From: Kofleriaceae bacterium
GTDB lineage: Bacteria; Myxococcota_A; Polyangia; Haliangiales; Haliangiaceae
Length of the DNA: 64,000 bases
Direction of reading: 5' to 3'
Assembly (NCBI GenBank): GCA_020633495.1
Contig: JACKDR010000017.1
Location: forward strand, 1 to 64,000
In this document: one piece after another, positions 34,369-43,052 of the stretch
Layout: every line of letters begins with the position of its first letter
How positions within the stretch are numbered: position 1 is the first letter of the stretch
Notes under the pieces: model-generated
The model's database searches: none
What the model was told of the DNA's origin: nothing
What the model saw: the letters and a program-made list of their open reading frames with translations, nothing else
Program-made: the position numbers and the translations under genes

Positions 34369-35853
34369 ATGCTTCCGATGGATCAGGTTTACGTTGTGAG
34401 GCACAAGGTGCTCGTCGAGCGCCTGTCGGTGCGGCGGGTCGCCCAGGAGCTGGGGATCTCGCGGAACACGGTGCGGCGGTACGTGGAGGGCGCGCCGCCG
34501 GGCGTGCGCAAGGAGACGACGAGGCCGTCGCCGGTGAAGGACCGGGTGCGGTCGCGCGTCGCGGAGCTGCTCGAGGAAGCGAAGCACTGGACGGGCGGCA
34601 AGCAGCGGCTCACGTCGGTGCGGCTGCACGAAATCCTCCTCGGCGAGGGACAGCTCGTCGGCGAGCGCACGGTGCGCGAGCTGGTCGCCGAGTGGAAGCG
34701 CGTGCGGCGGGAAGTGTTCGTGCCGCTGACGTACAGGCCCGGTGACCTCGCCGAGGTCGACTTCTTCGAGGTCCTCGTCGACGTCGGCGGCAAGCGGCAG
34801 AAGGCGTGGATGTTCCTCATGCGGCTGATGCACTCGGGCCGCGACTTCGCATGGCTGTACGGCCGCCAGGATCAGGTCTGCTTCCTCGACGGCCACGTGC
34901 GCGCGTTCGAGCACTTCGGCGGCGTGGCGCATCGCGCGCTGTACGACAACCTCAAGCCGGCGGTGACGAAGATCCTCGTCGGCAGCGAGCGCGAGCTGTC
35001 GCTGCGGTTCGTCGCGATGGCGAACCACTACCTCCTCGAGCCGTGCTTCGCGCGCCCGGGCACCGGACACGACAAGGGCGGCGTCGAGGCCCGCGGCAAA
35101 GGCATCCGGTGGCAGCACCTCGTGCCGATCCCGTCCGGTCCGGACCTCGCGACGGTCAGTGCGCAGCTACTCGCGCGGCTCGACGCGCGGGCGGCGACGA
35201 AGCGCGACAGCGAGCGCCGCACCGTGGCCGAGCGTTTCGCCGACGAGCAGGCGAGGATGCTACCGCTGCCGCCGACGGCGTTCCGTGCCGCGGTGGTGCA
35301 CCATCCACGCGTCTGGCGGCGCAGCCTCGTGCGCGTCGAGGGCGCGTTCTACTCGGTCTGGTCCGAGTGGGCGGGCCTCGATGTGCGCGCGTTCGCCGGC
35401 GCCGACACGATCGAGATCGTCGGCCCCGACGAGCGCGTCGTGATCCACCCGCGGGTGCGCCCGGGCAAGAAGCAGGTCGACTACCGCCACTACCTCCGCG
35501 AGCTGCGGAAGAAGCCGCAGGCGGTGCGGCAGGTCGCTGACGAGCTGATCCGTGACCTCGGCGAGCCGTACGCCGAGCTGTGGCGCACCCTCGTCGACGA
35601 GCACGGCCCGAAGGACGCCGCGCGTCGCTTCGCGCGCGTCCTCGGCGCGATCGTCGATCTCGGCGAGCACGTCGTCGCTGCGCGCGTGCGCGCCGCGATC
35701 GAGAACGGCGATCCGGTCCTGCTCGCGCTGCAGCCGAACGCACCGCTGCCGGTCGCGCTCTCCGTCGACGCGTTGCCGGCCGCGCTGTCGGGCCACGACG
35801 TCGAGGCGGGTCGCGCTACCGACTACGATGCGCTGCTCGGAGGTGCCTCGTGA
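34369..35853 (+). CDS. istA: IS21 IstA transposase
   Basis: This 494-residue transposase has an N-terminal helix-turn-helix (RLSVRRVAQELGISRNTVRR), an rve core with the first Asp in LAEVDFFEVLV, VAHRALYDNLKP and the downstream region GTGHDKGGVEARGKGIRW containing the Glu. The C-terminal part is the usual IS21 beta domain. A GAAAGGG lies just before the ATG at 34369; the ATG at 34378 (MDQVYVV) is also possible. The gene appears complete. Confidence 0.9.
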   Translation: MLPMDQVYVVRHKVLVERLSVRRVAQELGISRNTVRRYVEGAPPGVRKETTRPSPVKDRVRSRVAELLEEAKHWTGGKQRLTSVRLHEILLGEGQLVGERTVRELVAEWKRVRREVFVPLTYRPGDLAEVDFFEVLVDVGGKRQKAWMFLMRLMHSGRDFAWLYGRQDQVCFLDGHVRAFEHFGGVAHRALYDNLKPAVTKILVGSERELSLRFVAMANHYLLEPCFARPGTGHDKGGVEARGKGIRWQHLVPIPSGPDLATVSAQLLARLDARAATKRDSERRTVAERFADEQARMLPLPPTAFRAAVVHHPRVWRRSLVRVEGAFYSVWSEWAGLDVRAFAGADTIEIVGPDERVVIHPRVRPGKKQVDYRHYLRELRKKPQAVRQVADELIRDLGEPYAELWRTLVDEHGPKDAARRFARVLGAIVDLGEHVVAARVRAAIENGDPVLLALQPNAPLPVALSVDALPAALSGHDVEAGRATDYDALLGGAS

Positions 35854-36695
35854 GCCGCGCCGCGATCGTCGCGGACCTGATCCGCGTGCAGGCTCGGCAG
35901 CTCAAGATGCCCGGTCTCGCGCGCGCTTTCGAAGAGCTCGCGCGACACGCGCGCGAGGAGCACTGGTCGTTCGAGGACTACCTGCACGACATCCTCGCCG
36001 CCGAGGTCAACTCGCGCGTCGAGTCTGCGGTGAAGCAGCGCATCCGTGGCGCAGGCTTCCCGGAGACGAAGACGCTCGACGAGTTCGACTTCGCGATCGC
36101 CGAGGGCATCGCGCCGGCGAAGATCGCCGAGCTCGCGAAGGGTGACTGGATCCGCGGCGGCGAGAACGTGCTGCTCGTTGGGCCGATCGGCACCGGCAAG
36201 ACGCACCTCGCGATCGCGCTCGGCATCGAGGCTGCGCGGCAGCGCCGTCGCGTCGCCTTCCATCGCGCCGCCGATCTCGTGTGCGCGCTGATCGAGGCGC
36301 GCGACGCGAAGGAGCTCGGCCGCTTCCGCCGCAGGCTCGAGCGCGTCGATCTGCTGATCGTCGACGAGCTCGGCTTCGTGCCGTTCGACCACAAGGGCGG
36401 CGAGCTGCTCTTCAACGCGCTCGCGCAGCGCCACGGCCGCCGCAGCGTGCTGATCACCTCGAACCTCGCGTTCGGCGAGTGGCCGCGCGTGTTCGGCGGC
36501 GACGAGAAGCTCACCACTGCGCTCCTCGATCGCCTCGCCGAGGCGGCGACCGTAATCACGACGAAGGGCAAGAGCTACCGCATGCGGAAGCGCAGGGCGG
36601 ACCAGGACGGCGGCGGTGAGGCCGCCCCGACTCCGCCGCCGACGGACTCCCCCGAGTCGTCAAAGCCCACCCCGAAGGCGCCGAAGAAGCGCTAG
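35850..36695 (+). CDS. istB: IS21 IstB helper ATPase
   Basis: The GTG at 35850 overlaps the istA stop codon (GTGA). The 281-residue protein has Walker A GPIGTGKTHLAIALG, Walker B LLIVDELGFVPFD, and the sensor strand SVLITSNLAFGEW. The last 35 residues form a Pro/Ser/Lys-rich tail that is longer than in the other IstB of this window. It supports IstA in target capture. Confidence 0.95.
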   Translation: MSRAAIVADLIRVQARQLKMPGLARAFEELARHAREEHWSFEDYLHDILAAEVNSRVESAVKQRIRGAGFPETKTLDEFDFAIAEGIAPAKIAELAKGDWIRGGENVLLVGPIGTGKTHLAIALGIEAARQRRRVAFHRAADLVCALIEARDAKELGRFRRRLERVDLLIVDELGFVPFDHKGGELLFNALAQRHGRRSVLITSNLAFGEWPRVFGGDEKLTTALLDRLAEAATVITTKGKSYRMRKRRADQDGGGEAAPTPPPTDSPESSKPTPKAPKKR

Positions 36696-36760
36696 GCTGC
36701 CGGCGACCACTGAACAAACGGGTGGATCAGTTTCACTCCGCCGGAGTGGATCAGTTTCAC

Positions 36761-37678
36761 GCTGCCGGGATCACGAACGTTCGCCGCTCGACGTTCCACG
36801 CCTTCGATCGCTTGTTGGATCTCGGTGAGCTTGTCCGCGGTCTCTGCCACTCCAGCCTCGTCGCCCTTGGCCCGCAACGCGGCGAGCGCTGCCTCGTAGT
36901 GGGATCGCTCCTTCTCCAGGCGCGCCTGCTCGCGCTCGTACTCCCTTCGCGCAGTCTCCTCCTCCTTGAGCCGTGCGCGGTGCTCCTTCTCCTGCTCACG
37001 CTCTTCCGCAAGCTTCATGAGATAGTCCGCGGTGAGTCGAAGCTCGCGCATGCGGAGCATGTGATACCGCTCGGTGATTCGGATCTTCATCGGAAGCCCG
37101 AACTTGGAGATGGCGCCGTTGAGCTTCTCTAGGCGGTTCAGCGCAGTGCCCAGGGCGAACGGCTTCAGGTTCTTCACGAGGCTGTCCGCCTCCGTGTTGT
37201 ACGCGCGAAGCATCAGCTTGCTAATGCTGGAGACGAGCTTGGCGCCCTCCTTCTCCGAGCCGTTGATCACCCAGGTCTTGGCCTCGGTGATGGCCTCGCC
37301 GCGCTTCGCCATGGCTGCCATCTGCGCTTGAATGTCTGTGAGCGGCGCCTTGTACTCGGCAGACGTCTCGAGAGGGTGTGCGTACCGAAAGAGGCCGACC
37401 TCCTGCATGAGCACCGCGTCCCGCGTCTCCGTGACGAGCGCCTCCAGTTCGCGCACCTCCTGTCGCAGCGCGTCCCGCCGGGCCTGTAGCGCGCGGACTT
37501 GCTCGGCCAACGACCTCGTTGCGACAGCGTCGAGATCCACGGAGCTGGCAGCGGTGCCCGGAATTGGCGGTGGTACGGCTCGAGGGGGCGATTGCACGTG
37601 CTGGGTCCAGGCGCGTCCGTCCCACCAGCGGAGCTGGTTGCGGTCGTGCGGATCGGGGTACCAACCAGGTGGGTGCAT
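36761..37678 (-). pseudogene. N-terminal DUF2510-DUF4041 part of an IS-disrupted gene
   Basis: From the ATG at 37678 the frame encodes a DUF2510 module (PGWYPDPHDRNQLRWWDGRA), a coiled coil (ARRDALRQEVRELEALV), the DUF4041 domain (EVGLFRYAHPLETSAEYK, ITEAKTWVINGSEKEG) and a long charged coiled coil (REYEREQARLEKERSHYEAA). It then crosses into the IS21 end and terminates at 36692 after about 20 IS-derived residues. Complete relatives continue into a T5orf172 domain, found here at 33867-34282. The function of the family is unknown; a defence or chromatin role is guesswork. Confidence 0.8.
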
Positions 37679-37682
37679 GACG

Positions 37683-38687
37683 CTACGTGGTCACCCACTG
37701 CTCGTCGACTGCGATGGGTTCGACGGGGTCGAAGCCCTTCGTCTTCTTGAACTTCATGCGGTGAGGGAAGTTGCTCATCGAGTCCGAGGCGTCGAGTGCG
37801 GCGAAGTTGAGTCGTTCGAGGCCAGCGCGATGGAAGTGCACGCTCAGGAGGGTCGAGAGTTCGTGATGGCCGGTGCTGCTGTTGAGCATCCGAGTCGCAA
37901 CATGAACGATGGCGCGGGGGACCGGAAGCACCGCAAATGTCTCGCGGGCGGCGCGTAGCGCGCATGAGCAGACGTGGTCCTGGTACAGCGCCCAGTAGCG
38001 ACCGATGGCCATCTTCTTGGTGGTGAGCTTTCCCGCTGCGGTGAGCTTCACTTCGTCGGCCGGAACTAGCTCGTCGTCCATCAGCTCACAGTGCAGGACC
38101 ACCACGTCGGGTTCGATGCGGAGGACACGCACGCTTGTCTTGAAGGCCTCGAGTTCCGTGAATGGTGCCCCGTGGTCCAGCGCGTGGCGGTAGGCCTCGG
38201 GGTCCTGCGCGAGTACGCGCGGAGCCAACCCGGCCCGAAAGGCCCAGAGTGCATGTGCCTCCTGATACTCGCGGTCCGCCTCAGCGGTCACGCGCGCGTC
38301 GGTTGCGCGTGCCTGTGCACATTCCTGCTGAAGAGCCGTCCGCCGCTTGGTCGCGCCACCAAACACCCGCGCCAGGAGGCCGGGTTGGTAGTCGGCCAGT
38401 GCCGCCTCGGCACGGTCAGTGTGTGCCGTCGTCGCCGGCGGTGGCACAGGCGCCGGTGCGTTCGCAAGGCCTGCCCAGTCCCACGATGGCCCGCAGTCGC
38501 TGTGTACCGAGACGAGCAGCCTCAGATATGTCTCGAAGCCCCGCGCCTCCATCTCCGCTCGTACCTTCTCCTCGGCCTTCTCCATCGCTTGGTACTGCTT
38601 CTGGAGCTCGCGCATCTCGCGACGTGATTCCCGTTCCCGTCGGCGCGCGTCTGCGGCCATCGTGCGGAGAAGCTGCTTCCATCCCAT
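37683..38687 (-). CDS. Coiled-coil protein, partner of the DUF4041 gene
   Basis: The 334-residue protein starts with a long charged coiled coil (ADARRRERESRREMRELQKQ and onward to residue 50). After a Pro/Ala linker it has a helical region with Cys/Arg content (RRTALQQECAQARATDAR) and a beta-rich C-terminal domain (VRVLRIEPDVVVLHCELMDD, VPADEVKLTAAGKLTTKKMA) ending KGFDPVEPIAVDEQWVTT. No family is recognised. Only four bases separate it from the DUF2510-DUF4041 gene, so they form a two-gene operon. Confidence 0.55.
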   Translation of the reverse strand: MGWKQLLRTMAADARRRERESRREMRELQKQYQAMEKAEEKVRAEMEARGFETYLRLLVSVHSDCGPSWDWAGLANAPAPVPPPATTAHTDRAEAALADYQPGLLARVFGGATKRRTALQQECAQARATDARVTAEADREYQEAHALWAFRAGLAPRVLAQDPEAYRHALDHGAPFTELEAFKTSVRVLRIEPDVVVLHCELMDDELVPADEVKLTAAGKLTTKKMAIGRYWALYQDHVCSCALRAARETFAVLPVPRAIVHVATRMLNSSTGHHELSTLLSVHFHRAGLERLNFAALDASDSMSNFPHRMKFKKTKGFDPVEPIAVDEQWVTT

Positions 38688-39145
38688 GGTGATCCCAGAC
38701 TCGGCGAACGTTCCGCCGGTGGCTACACGCCGGAGCCATCATGAGAGCGAGACGGCCGACTCATGCTACCAGGCCCGCCGCCGGGAGGTGCGGCGCGGGC
38801 GGTGTGTGGCCACTGGGCCATCTTGGTCTCCTCGGGCCACGCGGCGCTGTCACCCTATCGGGGTGAGGCGAGGCGCGGTGGCGCGCCGAGATGACGTCCG
38901 CAGTGTGTTCGACCGCAGAGCGCGCTACGCTACTCGCTCCGTCTGTCAGGGGTCACCAGAAGCTGCGTGAATCTGGACAGGCCGGCGGCGTTCAGGAACT
39001 GGCGCCGGCCGGTGAGGCGGAAGAGGACGGCGAGTCCGTAGCCGAAAGAGCGAAGGCCCGAGGTGGCAGCCTCGAGCCTCGAGGTCGTACGCCCAGAGCC
39101 GCGCTCGACGAACGGTTCGTCGCATGGAGCTGGGGCGGGCACAGC
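38688..39145. other. No supportable gene; left flank of the IS66 element
   Basis: Several open frames cross this stretch but none has a credible start or domain. It should hold the promoter of the leftward gene at 38687. It also contains a 10-base partial match to the attachment core (GGGGTCACCA at 38949-38958). The last eight bases are the IS66 target duplication. Confidence 0.5.
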
Positions 39146-39216
39146 GTGACCGATCAGCGACGCCGGGATGACGCGTGGGCCGAGCTGTGCGGCGTCCGGG
39201 GCGGCCGGCCGCGCGC

Positions 39217-40713
39217 TCAGCGTCGGGCGCGCTTGAACGCGGCGGGCGTGAGCTGCTCGACGGGGAGCGCGAAGGCGTCGCGATGGGTGCCAAGGCGCTC
39301 GAAGGCCCAGGTCAGGTAGGCCTGGATCGGCACGCCGACGGCGCGGCAGGTGGCGACGATGCCGAGCAGGACGCACGCGCGGTGCGCGCCCTCGGTGCTG
39401 CCGGCGAACAGCACGTTGAGGCGGAGCTTGGCGACGTGCTGGAACTCGCGCTCGGTCGGCGAGTTGTCGATCGGGACGTCGGGATCGTCGAGGAACCGGA
39501 ACAGCGCGTCGCCGTGGCGCTGGTAGTAGCCGACGGCGGTCGCGAGCGGCTCCGACGGCAACAGCGTCGGCTCGACGGCGGCGCGCCAGCGCCGGAAGTC
39601 GGCGGCGATCGGGCGGATCTTCTTGCGGCGATGCGCGAGGAGCTTGGCGCCGAGGAGGCCGCGGGCCTGGGCGTCCTGCTCGGCGACGTACATCGCGGCG
39701 ATGAAAGCGCCGCCCTCGGCGGCGAGGTCGGGGCGCGTGGCCTCGGCGTCGCGGAACTTGCGGCGCCCGTGGGCATTGCACCCGGCCTCGACGACGCGGC
39801 CGGTGGCGTAGACGGCGTTGAACCGATGCTCGGCGTCGGCGGTGAGCGTGCCGCGGAACGGCTGGAGCTTGGCGACGACGCCCTCGGCCGCCTTGTCGGG
39901 CTCGTACTGGAACACGGCGACGTCGCGGTTCCGGTAGAGCTCGACGTAGCCGTTGTGCGCGGCCGGCAGCTTGGGCACGAGCACCTTGAGGCCGGTGCCG
40001 TCGGTGGCCATCCAGCGCCCGGCGAGCAGCGTGCGCCAGTGGTGGCCGTCGACGGGCGCGAGCAGATCCGCGGCGCGCTCGATGAACGCGACGAGCGAGC
40101 CCATCGCGAGCGGGATGCCGCGCGACGCGAGGTCGCGGCGGATCCGGTCGAGCGGCGTGAGCAGCCCGAACTTCTGGTCGACGAACCACGCGAGCCAGTC
40201 GCACGTGACCTTGGAGCGCTCGTACGGCGCGGGTAGCGAGCGCGGCGTCGTGCGCTGGCCGCAGTCGCGGCAGCGGCAAGTCGTGCGGCGGACGACGCGT
40301 CGGCGTTGGTGCTCCTTGACGACGTGGAGCTTCTCCTCGACGACGACGTCCGCCGCGTCGAGGGCGTGGCTGCCGCAGTGGGCGCAGGCGTCGGCGCGCA
40401 GCTCGTGGGTCTCGGCCTCGAGATGCGCCGGCAGCGGCTTGCGCCCCGTGGGCCGGCGCGGCTTCGCCGCCCGCTTGGGCTTGTCAGGCAGCGGCGGCGG
40501 CGCGGGGCGATCGGCGAACGCGCGCGCGGTGGGAGCGTCGACGCTCGGCGACGGCGTCGGCGCGGGCGGTGGCGCCGGTGGTCGCTGGCGTCGGCGCGCG
40601 ACCGCGACCAACTCGCTCACGCGGTCGTTGAGCCGGGCGACCTCCGCGATGAGCTGACTCAGCTGCGCGCGCAGCTGCTCGTTCTCGCGCCGCAGCTCCG
40701 CGACGGTGGCCAC
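39217..40713 (-). CDS. tnpC: IS66 transposase TnpC
   Basis: The 498-residue protein starts with a leucine-zipper-like coiled coil (ELRRENEQLRAQLSQLIAEV), followed by a zinc ribbon with CAHCG and CRCRDCG, and the DDE transposase domain (WMATDGTGLKVLVPKL with the first Asp, GCNAHGRRKF, DNSPTEREFQHVAKLRLN). It ends with the family's typical PIQAYLTWAFERL. It catalyses DNA cleavage and joining for IS66. The length is normal and no disruption is visible. Confidence 0.95.
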   Translation of the reverse strand: MATVAELRRENEQLRAQLSQLIAEVARLNDRVSELVAVARRRQRPPAPPPAPTPSPSVDAPTARAFADRPAPPPLPDKPKRAAKPRRPTGRKPLPAHLEAETHELRADACAHCGSHALDAADVVVEEKLHVVKEHQRRRVVRRTTCRCRDCGQRTTPRSLPAPYERSKVTCDWLAWFVDQKFGLLTPLDRIRRDLASRGIPLAMGSLVAFIERAADLLAPVDGHHWRTLLAGRWMATDGTGLKVLVPKLPAAHNGYVELYRNRDVAVFQYEPDKAAEGVVAKLQPFRGTLTADAEHRFNAVYATGRVVEAGCNAHGRRKFRDAEATRPDLAAEGGAFIAAMYVAEQDAQARGLLGAKLLAHRRKKIRPIAADFRRWRAAVEPTLLPSEPLATAVGYYQRHGDALFRFLDDPDVPIDNSPTEREFQHVAKLRLNVLFAGSTEGAHRACVLLGIVATCRAVGVPIQAYLTWAFERLGTHRDAFALPVEQLTPAAFKRARR

Positions 40714-40725
40714 GTCGCCACCAGA

Positions 40726-41112
40726 TCACAACGCGCGCGTGCTGTCGATCCCCGCGCGCGCTTCCGTGCGTGGTCGTCGGTACCAGCCGCGTCGAGCGGC
40801 CGTGAAGTCGATCCCGGCGAGTAGCGCGGCGAAGGTCGTGCCGTCGATCTGGACCTGCGCGACCTCGCCGGTGATGGGCGGCAGCTGGAAGCTGCCGTTC
40901 TCGAGTCGCTTGGCCAGCAGGCACCAGCCCGACCCGTCGAACCACAGCGCCTTCGCCAGCCGGCGCCGCCGGTTCAAGAACAGGTAGAGGTGCCCGTCGA
41001 CCGGATCGAGCCCGAGCCGGCGAACCGCGCCGGCCAGCGCGTCGAACGAGCCGCGCATGTCGACCGGATCGACCGCCACGAACACCCGCACCGTCGGCGG
41101 CAGGCTCAGCAT
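40726..41112 (-). CDS. tnpB: IS66 accessory protein TnpB
   Basis: The 128-residue product has the TnpB signature: VFVAVDPVDMRGSFDALAG, GHLYLFLNRRRRLAKALWFD and GWCLLAKRLENGSF. TnpB (Orf2) is needed for IS66 transposition but has no assigned enzymatic activity. Its start overlaps the tnpA end by seven bases and it stops just before tnpC. Confidence 0.95.
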   Translation of the reverse strand: MLSLPPTVRVFVAVDPVDMRGSFDALAGAVRRLGLDPVDGHLYLFLNRRRRLAKALWFDGSGWCLLAKRLENGSFQLPPITGEVAQVQIDGTTFAALLAGIDFTAARRGWYRRPRTEARAGIDSTRAL

Positions 41113-41477
41113 GCGCGCAGCACCTCGACGATCCGCCGCAACGCCTCCGGCGCGAAGTCGTCGCCGACCTCGACGCGGAGCTCGCCCACGTGCACGACGT
41201 ACCGCGCCATGACGCCGGGCCGCGACACGGGGACCAACTCGACCAGCGCCGCGCGCGGACGCACGACCAGCGCGGTCGGCGATCGTGACGTCGTCCGTGG
41301 TCGCGTCGCGTTCCCGCTCGCGCTGCGACGCGCGAGGTTCACCCGCCACGCGTTCAGCGACCGGCCGTCGATCCCGTTCGCCCTGGCCCAAGCTCCTGCG
41401 CTCTCGCCCGTTCGGCGGGCCGCCGCCAGGCAGCGCCGCGCTTCCTGCTCATCCGTGATCTTCCGCTGCTCTCTCAT
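41106..41477 (-). CDS. tnpA: IS66 accessory protein TnpA
   Basis: GAGGAGGAATCG directly precedes the ATG at 41477. The 123-residue product has a helix-turn-helix (RRTGESAGAWARANGIDGRS) and the C-terminal strand-helix motif (RYVVHVGELRVEVGDDFAPE, LRRIVEVLRAC), as in IS66 Orf1/TnpA proteins that probably bind the ends. A decayed relative of this gene start lies at 44042. Confidence 0.9.
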   Translation of the reverse strand: MREQRKITDEQEARRCLAAARRTGESAGAWARANGIDGRSLNAWRVNLARRSASGNATRPRTTSRSPTALVVRPRAALVELVPVSRPGVMARYVVHVGELRVEVGDDFAPEALRRIVEVLRAC

Positions 41478-41689
41478 CGATTCCTCCTCGGAATCGACGA
41501 GGCTCTCGGCCGCCCGCCGCGGTGTCACCCCGGCGTCGCTGATGGCTCACGGCACAGCGGACCCGCGTCGGGCGGCTCAACCACGCCGCCCGAGCGCGAG
41601 ACTGCCGCTACCGGAAGAAGAACGTGACGCAGCAGGGAGGGACTTCGGATCCGCGGTACTTGGGCCTGCGGCAAGCTTCCGAATCGGGA

Positions 41690-42310
41690 CTATTCCTCGT
41701 CCGGCGCCAAGAAGTACACGGTAGAGGAGAGCACCCCATTCGTGGGATCGATCGTTGGTTCCGTGATGATCACCCCCGAGGTCCAGGCGCCGTGTCCAGC
41801 TGGGTCGGCAAGGCTCTCCAGTCGTACATTTGGCTGCGCGCCCTCGAAGGAGACGTCAATCGCGCAGCCGGCGGCCCAGCAACCAAGGAGCTTCACGTGC
41901 GCCTGCTTGTCGGCAACGAAGTCCTCAACGTCAGAGATTCGATCTCTCGCTGCACCTACCCACGCCCCCCTGGCGCTTCCGGACTCTTTCAGGGCCGCGA
42001 TGAGTCTTGCCCGTTCTTCATCGCCGTTCTGGATCGCACTGTCGGCGACGGCCAGAACAGGGTTTCCCTGCGTGGGTTGCGCTTCTTGCGCGGACGCCGC
42101 GGGGGCGGCCTGGTCCTCCTGCCAGTCGAGCGACGGTCGCACGGTGTGACCCGCCGGGACCGCGGCCCTTGTGCTGGTAGTGGGAGGCCTGTCCCGCGGA
42201 CGTGCCGAAGCAGTGGTTGCTGCCCTCTGCTCACGCGGGCTCGACTTCCACCACCATGCAGCGAGCCCTATCACTGCAAGTGCTGCTGCCACGCCGACGG
42301 AGGGGCGCAT
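41690..42310 (-). CDS. Membrane-anchored periplasmic protein (206 aa)
   Basis: The N-terminus is a single hydrophobic helix (VGVAAALAVIGLAAWWW) followed by a Pro/Ser/Arg-rich linker to about residue 85. A C-terminal globular domain with two cysteines follows (HVKLLGCWAAGCAIDVSFEG, VIITEPTIDPTNGVLSSTVY). A type of anchor-linker-domain protein, it probably sits in the periplasm. It begins ten bases after the neighbouring secreted-protein gene and so is in the same operon. Function is unknown. Confidence 0.5.
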   Translation of the reverse strand: MRPSVGVAAALAVIGLAAWWWKSSPREQRAATTASARPRDRPPTTSTRAAVPAGHTVRPSLDWQEDQAAPAASAQEAQPTQGNPVLAVADSAIQNGDEERARLIAALKESGSARGAWVGAARDRISDVEDFVADKQAHVKLLGCWAAGCAIDVSFEGAQPNVRLESLADPAGHGAWTSGVIITEPTIDPTNGVLSSTVYFLAPDEE

Positions 42311-42319
42311 TCTTGTTTC

Positions 42320-42829
42320 CTAGCTGCCAATCGATGCGCCGCGGAAGGTCATCGTGTAGGCCGAGTTGCCCCGCGAAATGTCCAAGCTGACGTAGTAGTA
42401 GTAGCTGTCGAAATTGAACGTATGCGTGAACGACGTGTCGAGCGTCCAGTTGTTCGCCGAGTAGCCGGTGCCACCTGAAGTCGCGATCAGCGTGAGGGTG
42501 CCGCCGAACGACTTTCGCCAGAGCGTCCCCGTCACGTGATTGCTGCTGTCAGTGAGCACGCTGTTGTTGAAGCTGACGTAGAAGTGTGACGGGTTGCTGG
42601 CCCCGCTGTTGGCTCCCGCAATAGGGCAGAGTGCGGCGAACTGCCCTGTTTGGCCGCTGCGGAACAGGAGCGAAGCCGAGGAAGTGATGTACCGGTTGTT
42701 CTGGATTGCGTCATCGTCGGGAACGCAGCCCGCGCCTGGGGAACTCCAGTAGCGACTCGCGTTGGCGCGCTCGGGTGCGGCGCACAGCACAACAATGGCG
42801 AGTAGGAGGCCGGGAAATGCACTCTTCAT
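42320..42829 (-). CDS. Secreted beta-rich protein (169 aa)
   Basis: The ATG at 42829 gives a classical signal peptide (MKSAFPGLLLAIVVLCAAPERANA, cleaved after ANA). The mature protein of about 145 residues is beta-rich with alternating aromatic residues (HTFNFDSYYYYVSLDISRGN), Ser/Asn content and only two cysteines. It could be an adhesin-like or spore-coat-like domain. No family was recognised. It opens a two-gene operon. The 223 bases to 43053 hold the divergent promoters. Confidence 0.55.
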   Translation of the reverse strand: MKSAFPGLLLAIVVLCAAPERANASRYWSSPGAGCVPDDDAIQNNRYITSSASLLFRSGQTGQFAALCPIAGANSGASNPSHFYVSFNNSVLTDSSNHVTGTLWRKSFGGTLTLIATSGGTGYSANNWTLDTSFTHTFNFDSYYYYVSLDISRGNSAYTMTFRGASIGS

Positions 42830-43052
42830 CTTCGGACTCACTTTCCACTCGGGTTGACGGCCTCTTCGACTACACTCGCACCCACCCTGCCGGAAAGTCG
42901 GTAGGCGCGTCAATCACCCGGCGTGGGTGACCGATGCCGTCCCCCCTTGCTCCGTCCTCCTCAGCGAATGGCAAGGTTGCGCGTGACCCCATGGTGCGTT
43001 CGTAGGCTGCTTGAAGAGGTCTGAGTTCTGCTCTACCGTTCTTGCAAGGCCA

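Larger units (their letters stand above)
34283..36759 (+). mobile_element. IS21-family insertion sequence 2
   Basis: The element is bounded by inverted TGAAACTGATCCA repeats, two per end (34283-34295, 34306-34318 and 36723-36735, 36747-36759). Similarity between the ends continues outward over GCG and a CCGGC block. It carries istA and istB with a 4-base overlap. It differs from IS21 copy 1 in proteins and in terminal repeat. It interrupts a DUF2510-DUF4041-T5orf172 gene. I could not identify an unambiguous target duplication. Confidence 0.85.
39146..41550 (-). mobile_element. IS66-family insertion sequence with target duplication
   Basis: The 2405-bp element has imperfect terminal inverted repeats of about 29 bases starting GTGA and sharing ATCAGCGACGCCGGG. 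It carries tnpA, tnpB and tnpC in the canonical order. Both ends are flanked by the same eight bases, GGCACAGC (39138-39145 and 41551-41558), the target duplication length expected for IS66. The element therefore looks complete and recently inserted. Confidence 0.95.

Noticed and set aside
38949..38958. Third copy of the attachment core (GGGGTCACCA)
   Set aside because: Only 10 bases match, there is no gene-content boundary here, and it is expected by chance in GC-rich DNA.
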